Origin: Thiopontia sp964344135
Lineage (GTDB): Bacteria > Pseudomonadota > Gammaproteobacteria > GCF-002020875
DNA: 9,519 bases
Assembly: GCA_964344135.1 (NCBI GenBank)
Contig: CAYFMF010000054.1
Coordinates: forward strand, 1 to 9,519
Reading direction: 5' to 3'
The notes under the pieces are model-generated. The model was not told the DNA's origin. It saw nothing but the letters and a program-made list of their open reading frames with translations, and made no database searches. Both the position numbers and the translations under genes were made by a program. This document shows, piece by piece, positions 1 through 6,612 of the stretch (within the stretch, counting starts at the first letter, position 1; each line of letters begins with the position of its first letter).

Positions 1-1319
1 CTCAGAAAGTGGTACTCCGCCTGGGCAAGGTGAGACTCTGCCGGGTGGTTGGCCTGGGCATGGGCCGTGGCCAGTTGTTGGTAGAGCATCGGAGAGTTGG
101 GCAGCTGACTCAGTCGTTGCTCCAGGAGATGAATTGCCTCATCCAGCCGGCGTGTCTGGAGCAGCAGCTCAACATGGGCAAGAACCAGCGGCAGGTGGGC
201 TGGATAGAGGCTGTTCAGTTGCCGGATCCTCTCCCGTGCTGCGTCAGGATCTCCGCTCTCTACCTCTGCATAGGCAACGGCGATAGTCAGAACAGGTTGG
301 TCCGGCCAGCTCTGTAGCAGCGGCAACAGCTGCTGTAGAGCCTCGGCCGGGCGATCCGCCTGCAGCAGTGCGATGCCCAACCCATATTGAGACCTCTCCC
401 GAAGTGGCGAGCCGGCCACCTCCTGTAGCTGCTTTCTGTAGTGGCGGACCGCGACTGGTGGATTGTTGAAGCGGTCGACACGAAGAGCATGACGGATCAG
501 GTGGAAGGTCTCATCCTCCATGATCTCCTGGGGGGGGTACTGTGCGGCACGCCCCTCTGCATCGGCAACCCTTGAGAGGGTCAGCGGGTGGGTGCGCAGA
601 TACTCCGGAAGCGTACCACCACTGCCCCGGGTTCTCTTCTGCAGCTTTCTGAAGAATGCCGGCATACTGGATGGAGCATAACCGGCCTGATGGAGAATTT
701 TCATCCCGATGTGGTCTGCCTCCTGCTCATTGCCGCGGGTGAAGTTAATCTGCTGTTGCAGTGAGAGGCCGGTAGCCGTTGCAGCAACCGCCTCTCCAGC
801 CTCTGGGCTGGCAGTGGCGGCCACAACGGTAGCCAGAACGGTGGCGATGGTTGGGATTGAGAGGTCTTGTTGGCTCTCCAGTCTGCGCATCAGATGGCGC
901 TGGCTGACATGGGCAATCTCATGGGCGAGGACCGCTGCCAGCTCCCCCTCGCTGGCTGCCAACTCAATCAGGCCGCTATGGACCCCGATGATTCCGGCTG
1001 GGCCGGCAAAGGCATTGATGGAGGGGTTGTCGACCACCAGAAAGGTATATTTTTTTTCGGGAGTATCGCTATGGAGGACCAGCCTCTCCCCCAGTGCCTG
1101 GATGTAGTGGTGGATCACTGGCTGCTCGATGATGGTGACCTGCTCGCGCAGCGAACGCATGAAGGATTCCCCAAGAAGCTGCTCCTGCTCAGCGGAGAGG
1201 ATGGAGGCCGTGGCATCTCCCCCCAGAGAGGGAAGCCTGATCTCCCCGGCCTGCAAGGTGGGGGTGAACAGGAGCAACCCCGCAAGGGTGATCGATAAAA
1301 TGGGCCGAAAACTTGCCAT
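1..1319 (-). CDS. bepA: BepA-type periplasmic M48 metalloprotease with TPR domain, C-terminus cut by window edge
   Basis: Zinc metalloprotease of the outer-membrane quality-control type (BepA/YfgC); family members degrade stalled or misfolded outer-membrane proteins such as LptD in the periplasm. About 439 codons are readable without a stop; E. coli BepA is about 487 residues, so roughly the last tenth lies beyond base 1. Residues 1-24 are a signal peptide (hydrophobic core LAGLLLF, likely cleavage after LQA). The catalytic HEIAH is at residues 133-137 and is followed by VSQRHLMR. The third zinc ligand is the Glu in NEQEAD near residue 200, and a THPL motif has its His at residue 244. Residues from about 290 on are Leu/Ala-rich helical repeats that fit TPRs. 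The start is the ATG at 1319, preceded by CAGGGTG about 4 bases upstream. The gene is divergent from tusA. Identity as M48 peptidase is clear from motifs; the BepA name rests on the architecture. Confidence 0.9.
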   Translation of the reverse strand, partial: MASFRPILSITLAGLLLFTPTLQAGEIRLPSLGGDATASILSAEQEQLLGESFMRSLREQVTIIEQPVIHHYIQALGERLVLHSDTPEKKYTFLVVDNPSINAFAGPAGIIGVHSGLIELAASEGELAAVLAHEIAHVSQRHLMRRLESQQDLSIPTIATVLATVVAATASPEAGEAVAATATGLSLQQQINFTRGNEQEADHIGMKILHQAGYAPSSMPAFFRKLQKRTRGSGGTLPEYLRTHPLTLSRVADAEGRAAQYPPQEIMEDETFHLIRHALRVDRFNNPPVAVRHYRKQLQEVAGSPLRERSQYGLGIALLQADRPAEALQQLLPLLQSWPDQPVLTIAVAYAEVESGDPDAARERIRQLNSLYPAHLPLVLAHVELLLQTRRLDEAIHLLEQRLSQLPNSPMLYQQLATAHAQANHPAESHLAQAEYHFL

Positions 1320-1438
1320 TTTCACCCTGATGTAATATAAGTAGCGCCTCATATTTTTCGGACGATTGTGTATCTCAAGATGGTTTTGGGGCATAATTGC
1401 ATCTTTCAATAGCTTAACAGACGTATGGAGAGTAAAGA
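1320..1438. promoter_or_regulatory. Divergent promoter region between bepA and tusA
   Basis: This 119-bp AT-richer gap is the only sizeable spacer in the left part and must hold the starts of both divergent genes. For tusA, CATAAT at 1392-1397 is a good -10 match (5 of 6), but no well-spaced -35 is visible; TTGTGT at 1366-1371 is 20 bp away, which is too far for a normal sigma70 site. For bepA on the minus strand, TTGAGA (plus-strand 1373-1378) is a fair -35 with only weak -10 partners (TATGAG, 19-bp spacer). The tusA ribosome site GGAG is at 1427-1430, 8 bases before its ATG. The region is certain to be intergenic; the exact promoter boxes are tentative. Confidence 0.4.
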
Positions 1439-1669
1439 ATGGCTGATTTTGATCAAGAACTGGACGCATCCGGACTCAATTGTCCCCTGCCAATACTGCG
1501 CACCAAGAAAACCATCAACACCATGGATGCAGGTCAGGTGCTGCGCGTGATTGCAACGGACCCCGGTTCAGTCAAGGATATCGAGGCATTCTGCAACCAG
1601 ACCGGCAACGAGCTGATCTCCTCTGGTGAAGAGGGTGGCAAGTTTGTCTTTATGATCAAGAAGTCTTGA
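1439..1669 (+). CDS. tusA: TusA family sulfurtransferase (SirA-like)
   Basis: Small cytoplasmic sulfur-carrier protein of 76 residues, the normal size for the family. The signature is LDASGLNCPLPILRTKK near the N-terminus, with the persulfide-carrying Cys15 inside the CPxP motif (residues 15-18). The rest follows the family pattern: a segment ending in ATDPGS, then an amphipathic helix (VKDIEAFCNQTG) and a terminal strand. TusA passes sulfane sulfur either to tRNA thiolation and molybdopterin pathways or, in sulfur oxidisers, between rhodanese/DsrE-type proteins and the reverse Dsr or Hdr-like machinery. The downstream DsrE-like gene favours the second role here, but that is inference. The ATG at 1439 has GGAG 8 bases upstream. 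An intrinsic terminator follows directly. Neighbouring an M48 peptidase is an arrangement I also recall from pseudomonads. Confidence 0.95.
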   Translation: MADFDQELDASGLNCPLPILRTKKTINTMDAGQVLRVIATDPGSVKDIEAFCNQTGNELISSGEEGGKFVFMIKKS

Positions 1670-1692
1670 TCACGAGTTGAGAACATGAGAAG

Positions 1693-1720
1693 CGGCTGGA
1701 GCAATTTCTGGCCGTTTTTT
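1693..1720 (+). terminator. Intrinsic terminator after tusA
   Basis: Bases 1693-1701 pair with 1706-1714 (CGGCTGGAG against TTCTGGCCG) as a nine-step stem with three G-U wobbles and a CAAT loop, followed by six T (1715-1720). It begins 24 bases after the tusA stop and ends 26 bases before the next start codon. The wobbles make the stem weaker than that of the terminator at 2294-2320, so partial read-through into the DsrE-like gene is plausible. Confidence 0.75.
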
Positions 1721-1746
1721 CATATCGATAGCGAGAGGAATGAAAA

Positions 1747-2271
1747 ATGGCTGGAACCGAAAAAGTTGCAATGATCTGTACCAAGGGAACCCTGGACTGG
1801 GCCTATCCCCCTTTCATCCTGGGCAGCACGGCCGTTGCACTGGGGAAAGAGGTCTCCATGTTTTTCACCTTCTACGGACTGAACCTGCTGCTGAAGGATA
1901 CCAGCAAGCTTCGAGTCTCCCCGGCGGGCAACCCGGCCATGCCGATGAAGATGCCATTCGGTCCCGAGTGGCTGCAGAAGATTGACTGGGCTCCAAAGCT
2001 CCCCAACCTCTTCATGAACAATATGCCCGGTTTCGAGAAGTTTGCAAGCAGCATGATGCTGAAGTCGACCCAGAAGCATGGGGTGGCCTCAATCGAGGAG
2101 CTGCGTGAGATCTGTCAGGAGATGGAGGTGAAGATACTCGCCTGCCAGATGACCGTAGAGCTGTTCGGATATGAGCAGAGCGACTTTATTGACGGGGTTG
2201 AGTTTGTGGGTGCCTCCACCTTCTTTGATGAGGCGGGTGATGCATCCAGTACGATGACACTCTATCTCTAG
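1747..2271 (+). CDS. DsrE/DsrF/DrsH-like family protein (DsrE2 type)
   Basis: Predicted sulfur-trafficking protein of 174 residues. The N-terminal part (residues 5-50) has the DsrE-like strand-helix pattern KVAMICTKGTLDWAYPPF, then a hydrophobic stretch, EVSMFFTFYGLNLL. The middle (residues 62-106) is Met- and Pro-rich (MPMKMP, NNMPGF, SSMMLK), which is characteristic of the DsrE2 branch. The C-terminal part has the conserved pattern SIEELREICQEMEVKILACQ. Cys11, Cys123 and Cys133 are the candidate sulfur-carrying residues; Cys133 in the ACQM context is the one I expect to be functional from family knowledge. In Allochromatium-type sulfur oxidisers DsrE2 genes are linked to tusA and rhodanese genes, which fits the gene upstream here; no rhodanese is in this window. 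GAGAGGA at 1733-1739 lies 7 bases before the ATG and settles the start. It is flanked by terminators on both sides. Some DsrE2 proteins are membrane-associated; that is not decidable here. Confidence 0.85.
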   Translation: MAGTEKVAMICTKGTLDWAYPPFILGSTAVALGKEVSMFFTFYGLNLLLKDTSKLRVSPAGNPAMPMKMPFGPEWLQKIDWAPKLPNLFMNNMPGFEKFASSMMLKSTQKHGVASIEELREICQEMEVKILACQMTVELFGYEQSDFIDGVEFVGASTFFDEAGDASSTMTLYL

Positions 2272-2293
2272 AGAGCAGAGAGTACCTGAACTG

Positions 2294-2320
2294 AAAGGCG
2301 TCCAGTCGGGCGCCTTTTTT
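2294..2320 (+). terminator. Intrinsic terminator after the DsrE-like gene
   Basis: GGCGTCC at 2297-2303 pairs with GGGCGCC at 2307-2313 around an AGTC loop (one G-U wobble), extended by AAA/TTT, with a run of six T ending at 2320. This is a strong canonical rho-independent terminator. It ends only 17 bases before the likely rlmI ATG. Confidence 0.88.
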
Positions 2321-2337
2321 CATGGACCAAGTTGACT

Positions 2338-3537
2338 ATGAGCAAACTGCCACCACTGAAACTGAAAAAGGGCGAGGAGCGCCGTCTCCGTTCCGGCCAC
2401 CTCTGGGTCTACAGCAATGAGGTGGATACCAGGGCAACCCCATTGAGTGGCTTCGAGCCGGGAGAGCAGGTGGAGATCCAGTCCGCGAATGGCAAGGTTC
2501 TGGGAAATGGCTACCTTAACCCCAACACCCTGATTGCGGCCCGCCTGGTCAGTCGCAACCCCTCCTATCGACTGGACCAGTCGCTGATTACCCACCGCCT
2601 GAAGGTGGCGCTCTCGATTCGGGAACGGCTCTTTCCAACACCCCACTACCGCCTGGTCCATGGGGAGTCGGATGGACTGCCGGGGCTCGTTGTGGACCGC
2701 TTTGGGGAGCTCCTCTCCGTCCAGATCACCACTGCCGGGATGGAGCGAGTTCGGGAGTCGGTGGTTGCCGCGCTGGAGAAGGTGCTTCGGCCACAGGCCA
2801 TTGTGTTGAAGAATGATACAGCGGCACGTCAGGTGGAGGGGCTGGAGCGCCATCTGGAGGTGGTGGTTGGCGAGGCCCCGGAGCGTGTCGCTCTGGAGGA
2901 GAATGGGACCCGCTTTGAGGCGCCACTCCTCTCCGGGCAGAAGACGGGATGGTACTATGACCACCGGATGAATCGACAGCGGATGGGTGCCTATGCAGAG
3001 GGGCAGCGGGTGCTGGATCTCTTCAGCTATATCGGTGGCTGGGGGGTGCAGGCGGCCACTGCCGGTGCCAGCGAGGTGCTCTGTGTCGACAGCTCCGGAG
3101 CCGCTCTGGAGCAGGTTCACAACAATGCCTCCCTGAATGGTGTGGGGGAGCGGGTTGCCACCCTGCAGGGGGATGCCTTTGATGCGCTCAAGGAGTTGCG
3201 AGCTGCACGTGAGACATTTGACCTGGTGATTGTGGATCCACCCGCCTTTATCAAACGGCGCAAGGATCTGAAAAATGGTCTGCAGGCCTATCGACGGATC
3301 AATGAGCTGGCGATGCGGCTATTGAGCCGGGATGGAATCCTCATCAGCGCCTCCTGCTCCCACCATCTGCAGCGAGACCAGCTGAAGAGCCTGCTGTTGG
3401 GGGCGAGCCGCCATATTGACCGCAACCTCACCCTGCTGGAGGAGGGGCACCAGGGGCCGGACCATCCGGTCCACCCGGCAATCCCCGAGACCGAGTACAT
3501 CAAGTGTTATACCGGACGGCTCTTGCCATCGAGTTGA
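2338..3537 (+). CDS. rlmI: 23S rRNA (cytosine1962-C5)-methyltransferase RlmI
   Basis: Class I SAM-dependent RNA methyltransferase of the RlmI/YccW family, which makes m5C1962 in 23S rRNA. From the ATG it has 399 residues; E. coli RlmI has 396. The N-terminal 75 residues form a PUA-type RNA-binding domain (SGHLWVYSNEV, NGYLNPNTLIAARL). A central segment carries the family pattern HGESDGLPGLVVDRFG. SAM motif I is LDLFSYIGGWG at residues 226-236, the catalytic-site DPPAF is at 300-304, and the SCSHH motif near residues 339-343 supplies the likely catalytic Cys. The start is uncertain: a TTG at 2332 is in frame and closer to a GGA at 2324-2326, while the ATG at 2338 lacks a good ribosome site. 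It ends 7 bases before lgt. There is almost no room for a private promoter after the upstream terminator. Confidence 0.93.
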   Translation: MSKLPPLKLKKGEERRLRSGHLWVYSNEVDTRATPLSGFEPGEQVEIQSANGKVLGNGYLNPNTLIAARLVSRNPSYRLDQSLITHRLKVALSIRERLFPTPHYRLVHGESDGLPGLVVDRFGELLSVQITTAGMERVRESVVAALEKVLRPQAIVLKNDTAARQVEGLERHLEVVVGEAPERVALEENGTRFEAPLLSGQKTGWYYDHRMNRQRMGAYAEGQRVLDLFSYIGGWGVQAATAGASEVLCVDSSGAALEQVHNNASLNGVGERVATLQGDAFDALKELRAARETFDLVIVDPPAFIKRRKDLKNGLQAYRRINELAMRLLSRDGILISASCSHHLQRDQLKSLLLGASRHIDRNLTLLEEGHQGPDHPVHPAIPETEYIKCYTGRLLPSS

Positions 3538-3544
3538 GTGAGTA

Positions 3545-4339
3545 ATGATTGCACCCGAGATTCAACCCTGGTTCGATCTGGGCCCCTTGCGGGTCCACTG
3601 GTACGGGGTGATGTATCTGGCCGGCTTTCTGGCCGCCTGGGGGCTGGGGCTCTATCGGATCAACCGGGGTACAGAGCTGGCTACGGGGCTCACCCCCTGG
3701 AGCCGGGAGCAGCTGGGTGATCTGATCTTCTATGCGGCACTTGGGGTGATCCTGGGTGGGCGAATCGGTTATATCCTCTTCTACGATCTGGCCGCCTACC
3801 TGCAAAACCCGCTCGAGATCCTCAAGATCTGGCAGGGGGGAATGTCTTTCCATGGGGGGCTGATCGGGGTACTGCTCGCCCTCTGGTACTTTGGGCGCAG
3901 GGTTGAAAAGGGTTTCTTTGAGGTGACCGATTTCGTTGCCCCGCTGGTCCCCATCGGGCTCGGTACCGGCCGTATCGGGAACTTTATCAATGGCGAGCTG
4001 TGGGGAAGGGAGACCGATCTCCCCTGGGGAATGATCTTCCCCTATACCGATCCAGAGCTGCTGGTGAGGCACCCAACACAGCTCTACGAGGTGCTGCTGG
4101 AGGGGGTGGTGCTGTTTCTGATTCTCTGGCGCTACTCCAGCCGGCCACGTCCCATGATGGCGGTCTCAGCCCTGTTTCTGATCTTCTATGGGCTGTTTCG
4201 CATCCTGGTGGAGTTTGCCCGGGTACCCGATGCCCATATCGGCTATCTCGCCTTTGAGTGGCTGACGATGGGGCAGCTGCTCTCCCTGCCGATGGTGTTG
4301 CTGGGGGGTGTGCTTTGGGTTCGTGCCCATCGCAATTGA
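3545..4339 (+). CDS. lgt: Phosphatidylglycerol-prolipoprotein diacylglyceryl transferase Lgt
   Basis: Inner-membrane enzyme that moves the diacylglyceryl group of phosphatidylglycerol onto the lipobox Cys of prolipoproteins, the first step of lipoprotein maturation. At 264 residues it is slightly shorter than E. coli Lgt. Seven hydrophobic segments are apparent, for example at residues 19-35, 62-80, 104-117 and 186-197. Motifs: MSFHGGLIG with His103, the Lgt signature TGRIGNFINGELWGR with Arg143 and Glu151, HPTQLYE at 176-182, and FRILVEFAR near 218-226. All expected catalytic residues are present. The ATG at 3545 follows the rlmI stop by 7 bases, with a weak GAGTGAG ribosome site inside that junction, so translation is probably coupled to rlmI. 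The lgt-thyA order is standard in gammaproteobacteria. Confidence 0.97.
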   Translation: MIAPEIQPWFDLGPLRVHWYGVMYLAGFLAAWGLGLYRINRGTELATGLTPWSREQLGDLIFYAALGVILGGRIGYILFYDLAAYLQNPLEILKIWQGGMSFHGGLIGVLLALWYFGRRVEKGFFEVTDFVAPLVPIGLGTGRIGNFINGELWGRETDLPWGMIFPYTDPELLVRHPTQLYEVLLEGVVLFLILWRYSSRPRPMMAVSALFLIFYGLFRILVEFARVPDAHIGYLAFEWLTMGQLLSLPMVLLGGVLWVRAHRN

Positions 4340-4358
4340 ATGGAGTGCCCCCTCTGGA

Positions 4359-4390
4359 GGTGAATGGAGAGCTGCAATCCTCCGCTCACC
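4359..4390 (+). other. Imperfect hairpin in the lgt-thyA spacer
   Basis: In the 113-bp gap between lgt and thyA, GGTGAATGGAG (4359-4369) can pair with CTCCGCTCACC (4380-4390) with one mismatch and one G-U pair, leaving a 10-base loop. No T run follows (the next bases are ACTATAG), so it is not a typical intrinsic terminator. It could be an RNA-stability or regulatory stem in the thyA leader, or chance. A weak -10-like TATAGA at 4393-4398 follows without a recognisable -35. GGGGG at 4444-4448 is the thyA ribosome site. Confidence 0.35.
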
Positions 4391-4452
4391 ACTATAGAGA
4401 ACCTCATCAAGTGTGGTAAATTACCCTCACAATTTTTCCAAGCGGGGGTAGA

Positions 4453-5247
4453 ATGAAGCAGTATCTGGATCTTATGCGCCATGTCCGGGACCATGGCACA
4501 GTCAAGGAGGACCGTACCGGAACCGGCACCAGGAGCGTCTTTGGTTACCAGATGCGTTTTGATCTCTCCGAGGGGTTTCCACTGGTCACCACCAAGAGGT
4601 GTCATCTCAAGTCGATCATCCATGAACTGCTCTGGTTTCTCACTGGCGAGACCAATATCCACTACCTGCAGGAGAACGGGGTACGGATCTGGAATGAGTG
4701 GGCCGATGAGAATGGTGAGCTGGGCCCCGTCTATGGCTCCCAGTGGCGCTCCTGGCCGGCGGCCAGTGGAGAGCAGATTGACCAGATCAGCCAGGTGGTG
4801 GAGCAGATCAGGAACAATCCCGATTCACGCCGGATTATCGTCTCTGCCTGGAACGTGGGGGAGATCGAGAACATGGCACTCCCCCCATGCCACGCCTTCT
4901 TCCAGTTCTACGTGGCCGATGGGAGGCTCTCCTGTCAGCTCTACCAGCGTAGTGCCGACATCTTTCTTGGCGTTCCCTTCAATATCGCCTCCTACGCCCT
5001 GCTGACGATGATGATGGCGCAGGTCTGTAATCTCAAGGTGGGAGACTTTGTCCATACTCTGGGCGATGCACACCTCTACTCCAACCACCTGGAGCAGACT
5101 GATCTGCAGCTGAGTCGTGACCCCTATCCTCTGCCGACGATGAGGATCAATCCGGAGGTGAGCTCCATCTTTGACTTCAAATTCGAGGACTTTGAGCTGG
5201 TTGACTATGAGGCGCACCCCCATATCAAGGGTGTGGTCGCTGTTTAA
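4453..5247 (+). CDS. thyA: Thymidylate synthase ThyA
   Basis: Converts dUMP to dTMP using methylene-tetrahydrofolate, which is oxidised to dihydrofolate in the cytoplasm. At 264 residues it has exactly the length of E. coli ThyA, and key positions coincide: nucleophile Cys146 in PPCHAFFQFYV, Arg166 in YQRSADIFLG, Asn177 in VPFNIASYALL and His207/Tyr209 in GDAHLYSNH. N-terminal DRTGTGTRSVFG provides the phosphate-binding Arg. The C-terminus ends in the usual VAV. The start codon at 4453 has a strong GGGGG ribosome site 4 bases upstream. The dihydrofolate it makes is recycled by the product of folA, 42 bases downstream, so the pair is a functional unit and probably one transcript. Confidence 0.98.
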   Translation: MKQYLDLMRHVRDHGTVKEDRTGTGTRSVFGYQMRFDLSEGFPLVTTKRCHLKSIIHELLWFLTGETNIHYLQENGVRIWNEWADENGELGPVYGSQWRSWPAASGEQIDQISQVVEQIRNNPDSRRIIVSAWNVGEIENMALPPCHAFFQFYVADGRLSCQLYQRSADIFLGVPFNIASYALLTMMMAQVCNLKVGDFVHTLGDAHLYSNHLEQTDLQLSRDPYPLPTMRINPEVSSIFDFKFEDFELVDYEAHPHIKGVVAV

Positions 5248-5289
5248 CGGCCGGTACTCTGCTGTTCATGCCAATACGGGAATCATCCA

Positions 5290-5799
5290 ATGGGTAGTGT
5301 GCCAAAGGTCACGCTGATTGCCGCCATGGCCCACAATCGGGTCATCGGGATCGACAACAGCCTGCCGTGGGATCTGCCGGCGGACATGAGGCACTTCCGT
5401 GAGCAGACGATGGGCAAGCCGATCCTGATGGGGCGCAAGACCTATGACTCCATCGGGCGCCCCCTGCCGGGACGGCAGAATATTGTGGTGACCCGTGACC
5501 CTGCCGTGGCAATTGAGGGGTGTGATGTGGTCCACTCCATTGAGGAGGCACTGCAGATTGTGGGGGATGCCCCTGAGGTGATGGTGATGGGGGGGGAGTC
5601 CTTCTATCGCCAGCTGTTGCCACGGGCGGATCGACTGCTGCTGACCCTGATCGAGCTGGAGATTGAGGGGGATGCCTGGTTCCCGCAGTGGGAGGAGGCG
5701 GAGTGGGAGGAGGTGGCGCGGGAGGATCACCCTGCCGATGAGAGGAATTGCTGGCCCTACAGCTTTGTTACCATGGAGCGAGTTGCCCCCCACAGTTGA
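5290..5799 (+). CDS. folA: Dihydrofolate reductase FolA
   Basis: NADPH-dependent reductase that regenerates tetrahydrofolate from the dihydrofolate made by ThyA. It has 169 residues, slightly longer than the 159 of E. coli. Motifs: LIAAMAHNRVIG at the N-terminus, LPWDLPADMRHF with the active-site acid at Asp32, MGRKTYDSIGRPLPGRQN for NADPH phosphate binding, and VMVMGGESFY with the Gly-Gly pair at 101-102. The N-terminus is about five residues longer than in E. coli; the GTG at 5299 is a possible alternative start. GGGA at 5278-5281 is the likely ribosome site. Codons 100-102 contain a run of eight G (5589-5596). The 3' end overlaps the convergent apaH by 32 bp. Confidence 0.97.
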   Translation: MGSVPKVTLIAAMAHNRVIGIDNSLPWDLPADMRHFREQTMGKPILMGRKTYDSIGRPLPGRQNIVVTRDPAVAIEGCDVVHSIEEALQIVGDAPEVMVMGGESFYRQLLPRADRLLLTLIELEIEGDAWFPQWEEAEWEEVAREDHPADERNCWPYSFVTMERVAPHS

Positions 5800-6601
5800 T
5801 GCTGTGCCACCTCGGTGGTTCGCAGTCGATCTGCAGCGCGGTCAGTCTCCCTCCCCAGAGGCACCCTGTATCCAGTGCATAGACACTCTCCTCACTGCGA
5901 ACCTCAAGGGTGGACCAGTGGCCAAAGAGGATTCGTTCACTGCGGCTCGCCCGCTCAGGAATACGGAACCAGGGCAGAAATCCCTCCGGCTGTGATCCGA
6001 TTTTTCCCTTGCTCTTCAGATCCAGCACCCCCTCACCGGAGCAGTAGCGAAGGCGTGTCAGAGAGTTGGTGATAAAGCGCAGCCGATCCATCCCCTCAAG
6101 GTCATCCCTCCACTGCAGAGGCTCGTTGCCGTACATCTCCTTGAGGAACTCATGGTGAGTCTCTCCCTGCAGGGTGTGCTCCAGCTCCCTCGCCAGCCGC
6201 TCTGCCTGCTCGAGACTCCACTCTGGCGGCAGACCGGCATGGATCAGAACATAACCCAGACGGCTGTCATGGTGGAGCATCGGGCGGTGACGCAGCCACT
6301 CCAGCAGCTCGTCACGATCTTCTGCATGGAGAATCGGCAACAGGGTATCGAACTTGCTTGTATAGCGCCTCTCTCCCTCTGCGAGGGCCAGCAGGTGAAG
6401 ATCATGGTTTCCCAGCACGGTAATGGCGCTCTCCCCAAGGGAGCGGACAAAGCGCAGGGTCTCCAGTGACCTGGGGCCACGGTTGACCAGATCCCCGGTC
6501 AGCCAGAGCTGATCCTGTGCTGGATCAAAGCGGATCTGCTCAAGCAGCTGCAGCAGCTCATCCAGACACCCCTGGATATCTCCAATTGCGTAGACGGCCA
6601 T
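5768..6601 (-). CDS. apaH: Symmetrical bis(5'-nucleosyl)-tetraphosphatase ApaH
   Basis: Hydrolyses Ap4A symmetrically to two ADP; Ap4A and related dinucleotides accumulate in stress and can be added to RNA 5' ends as caps, which ApaH removes. The protein has 277 residues, near the E. coli length of 280. It is a calcineurin-like phosphoesterase with the metal-binding motifs in order: GDIQG (7-11), GDLVNRGP (36-43), GNHD (64-67), HAG (from His121) and GHWS (His228), and the family-specific DTGCLWGGRLTAL near the C-terminus. Its ATG lies 11 bases after the stop of the UspA-family gene, without a clear ribosome site, so coupled translation is likely. It is convergent with folA, as in E. coli, but here the two coding regions overlap. 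Confidence 0.97.
   Translation of the reverse strand: MAVYAIGDIQGCLDELLQLLEQIRFDPAQDQLWLTGDLVNRGPRSLETLRFVRSLGESAITVLGNHDLHLLALAEGERRYTSKFDTLLPILHAEDRDELLEWLRHRPMLHHDSRLGYVLIHAGLPPEWSLEQAERLARELEHTLQGETHHEFLKEMYGNEPLQWRDDLEGMDRLRFITNSLTRLRYCSGEGVLDLKSKGKIGSQPEGFLPWFRIPERASRSERILFGHWSTLEVRSEESVYALDTGCLWGGRLTALQIDCEPPRWHSINCGGQLAPW
5791..5818 (+). other. Tandem small hairpins at the folA 3' end
   Basis: CACAG (5791-5795) pairs with CTGTG (5802-5806) around the folA stop codon, immediately followed by CCAC-CTCG-GTGG (5807-5818), a short stem with a CTCG tetraloop. Together they could mark the 3' end of the folA message, but no T run follows and the bases also encode the C-terminus of ApaH on the other strand. 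Treat as a weak structural candidate. Confidence 0.3.
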
Positions 6602-6612
6602 GGTCGATTCAT

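Noticed and set aside
709..1298. Two plus-strand open frames of 132 and 143 codons
   Set aside because: Both are shadows of the minus-strand bepA reading frame, which carries the HEIAH and NEQEAD motifs in one uninterrupted frame.
1684..1706. Promoter for the DsrE-like gene using TTGAGA at 1678-1683 as -35
   Set aside because: The base pattern at the required -10 distance (GCAATT) does not resemble a -10 box and lies in the terminator stem.
2332..2337. TTG at 2332 as the rlmI start
   Set aside because: Not excluded, since a GGA lies 5 bases upstream, but the ATG two codons later gives the family length and is the more usual start codon.
2320..3120. A 266-codon open frame on the minus strand opposite rlmI
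   Set aside because: It lies entirely antisense to rlmI and its terminator, has no recognisable domain, and its length follows from the GC-rich codons of the real gene.
5266..5793. A 175-codon minus-strand open frame opposite folA
   Set aside because: It is antisense to a full-length dihydrofolate reductase with all motifs and has low-complexity Leu/Pro/His-rich content.
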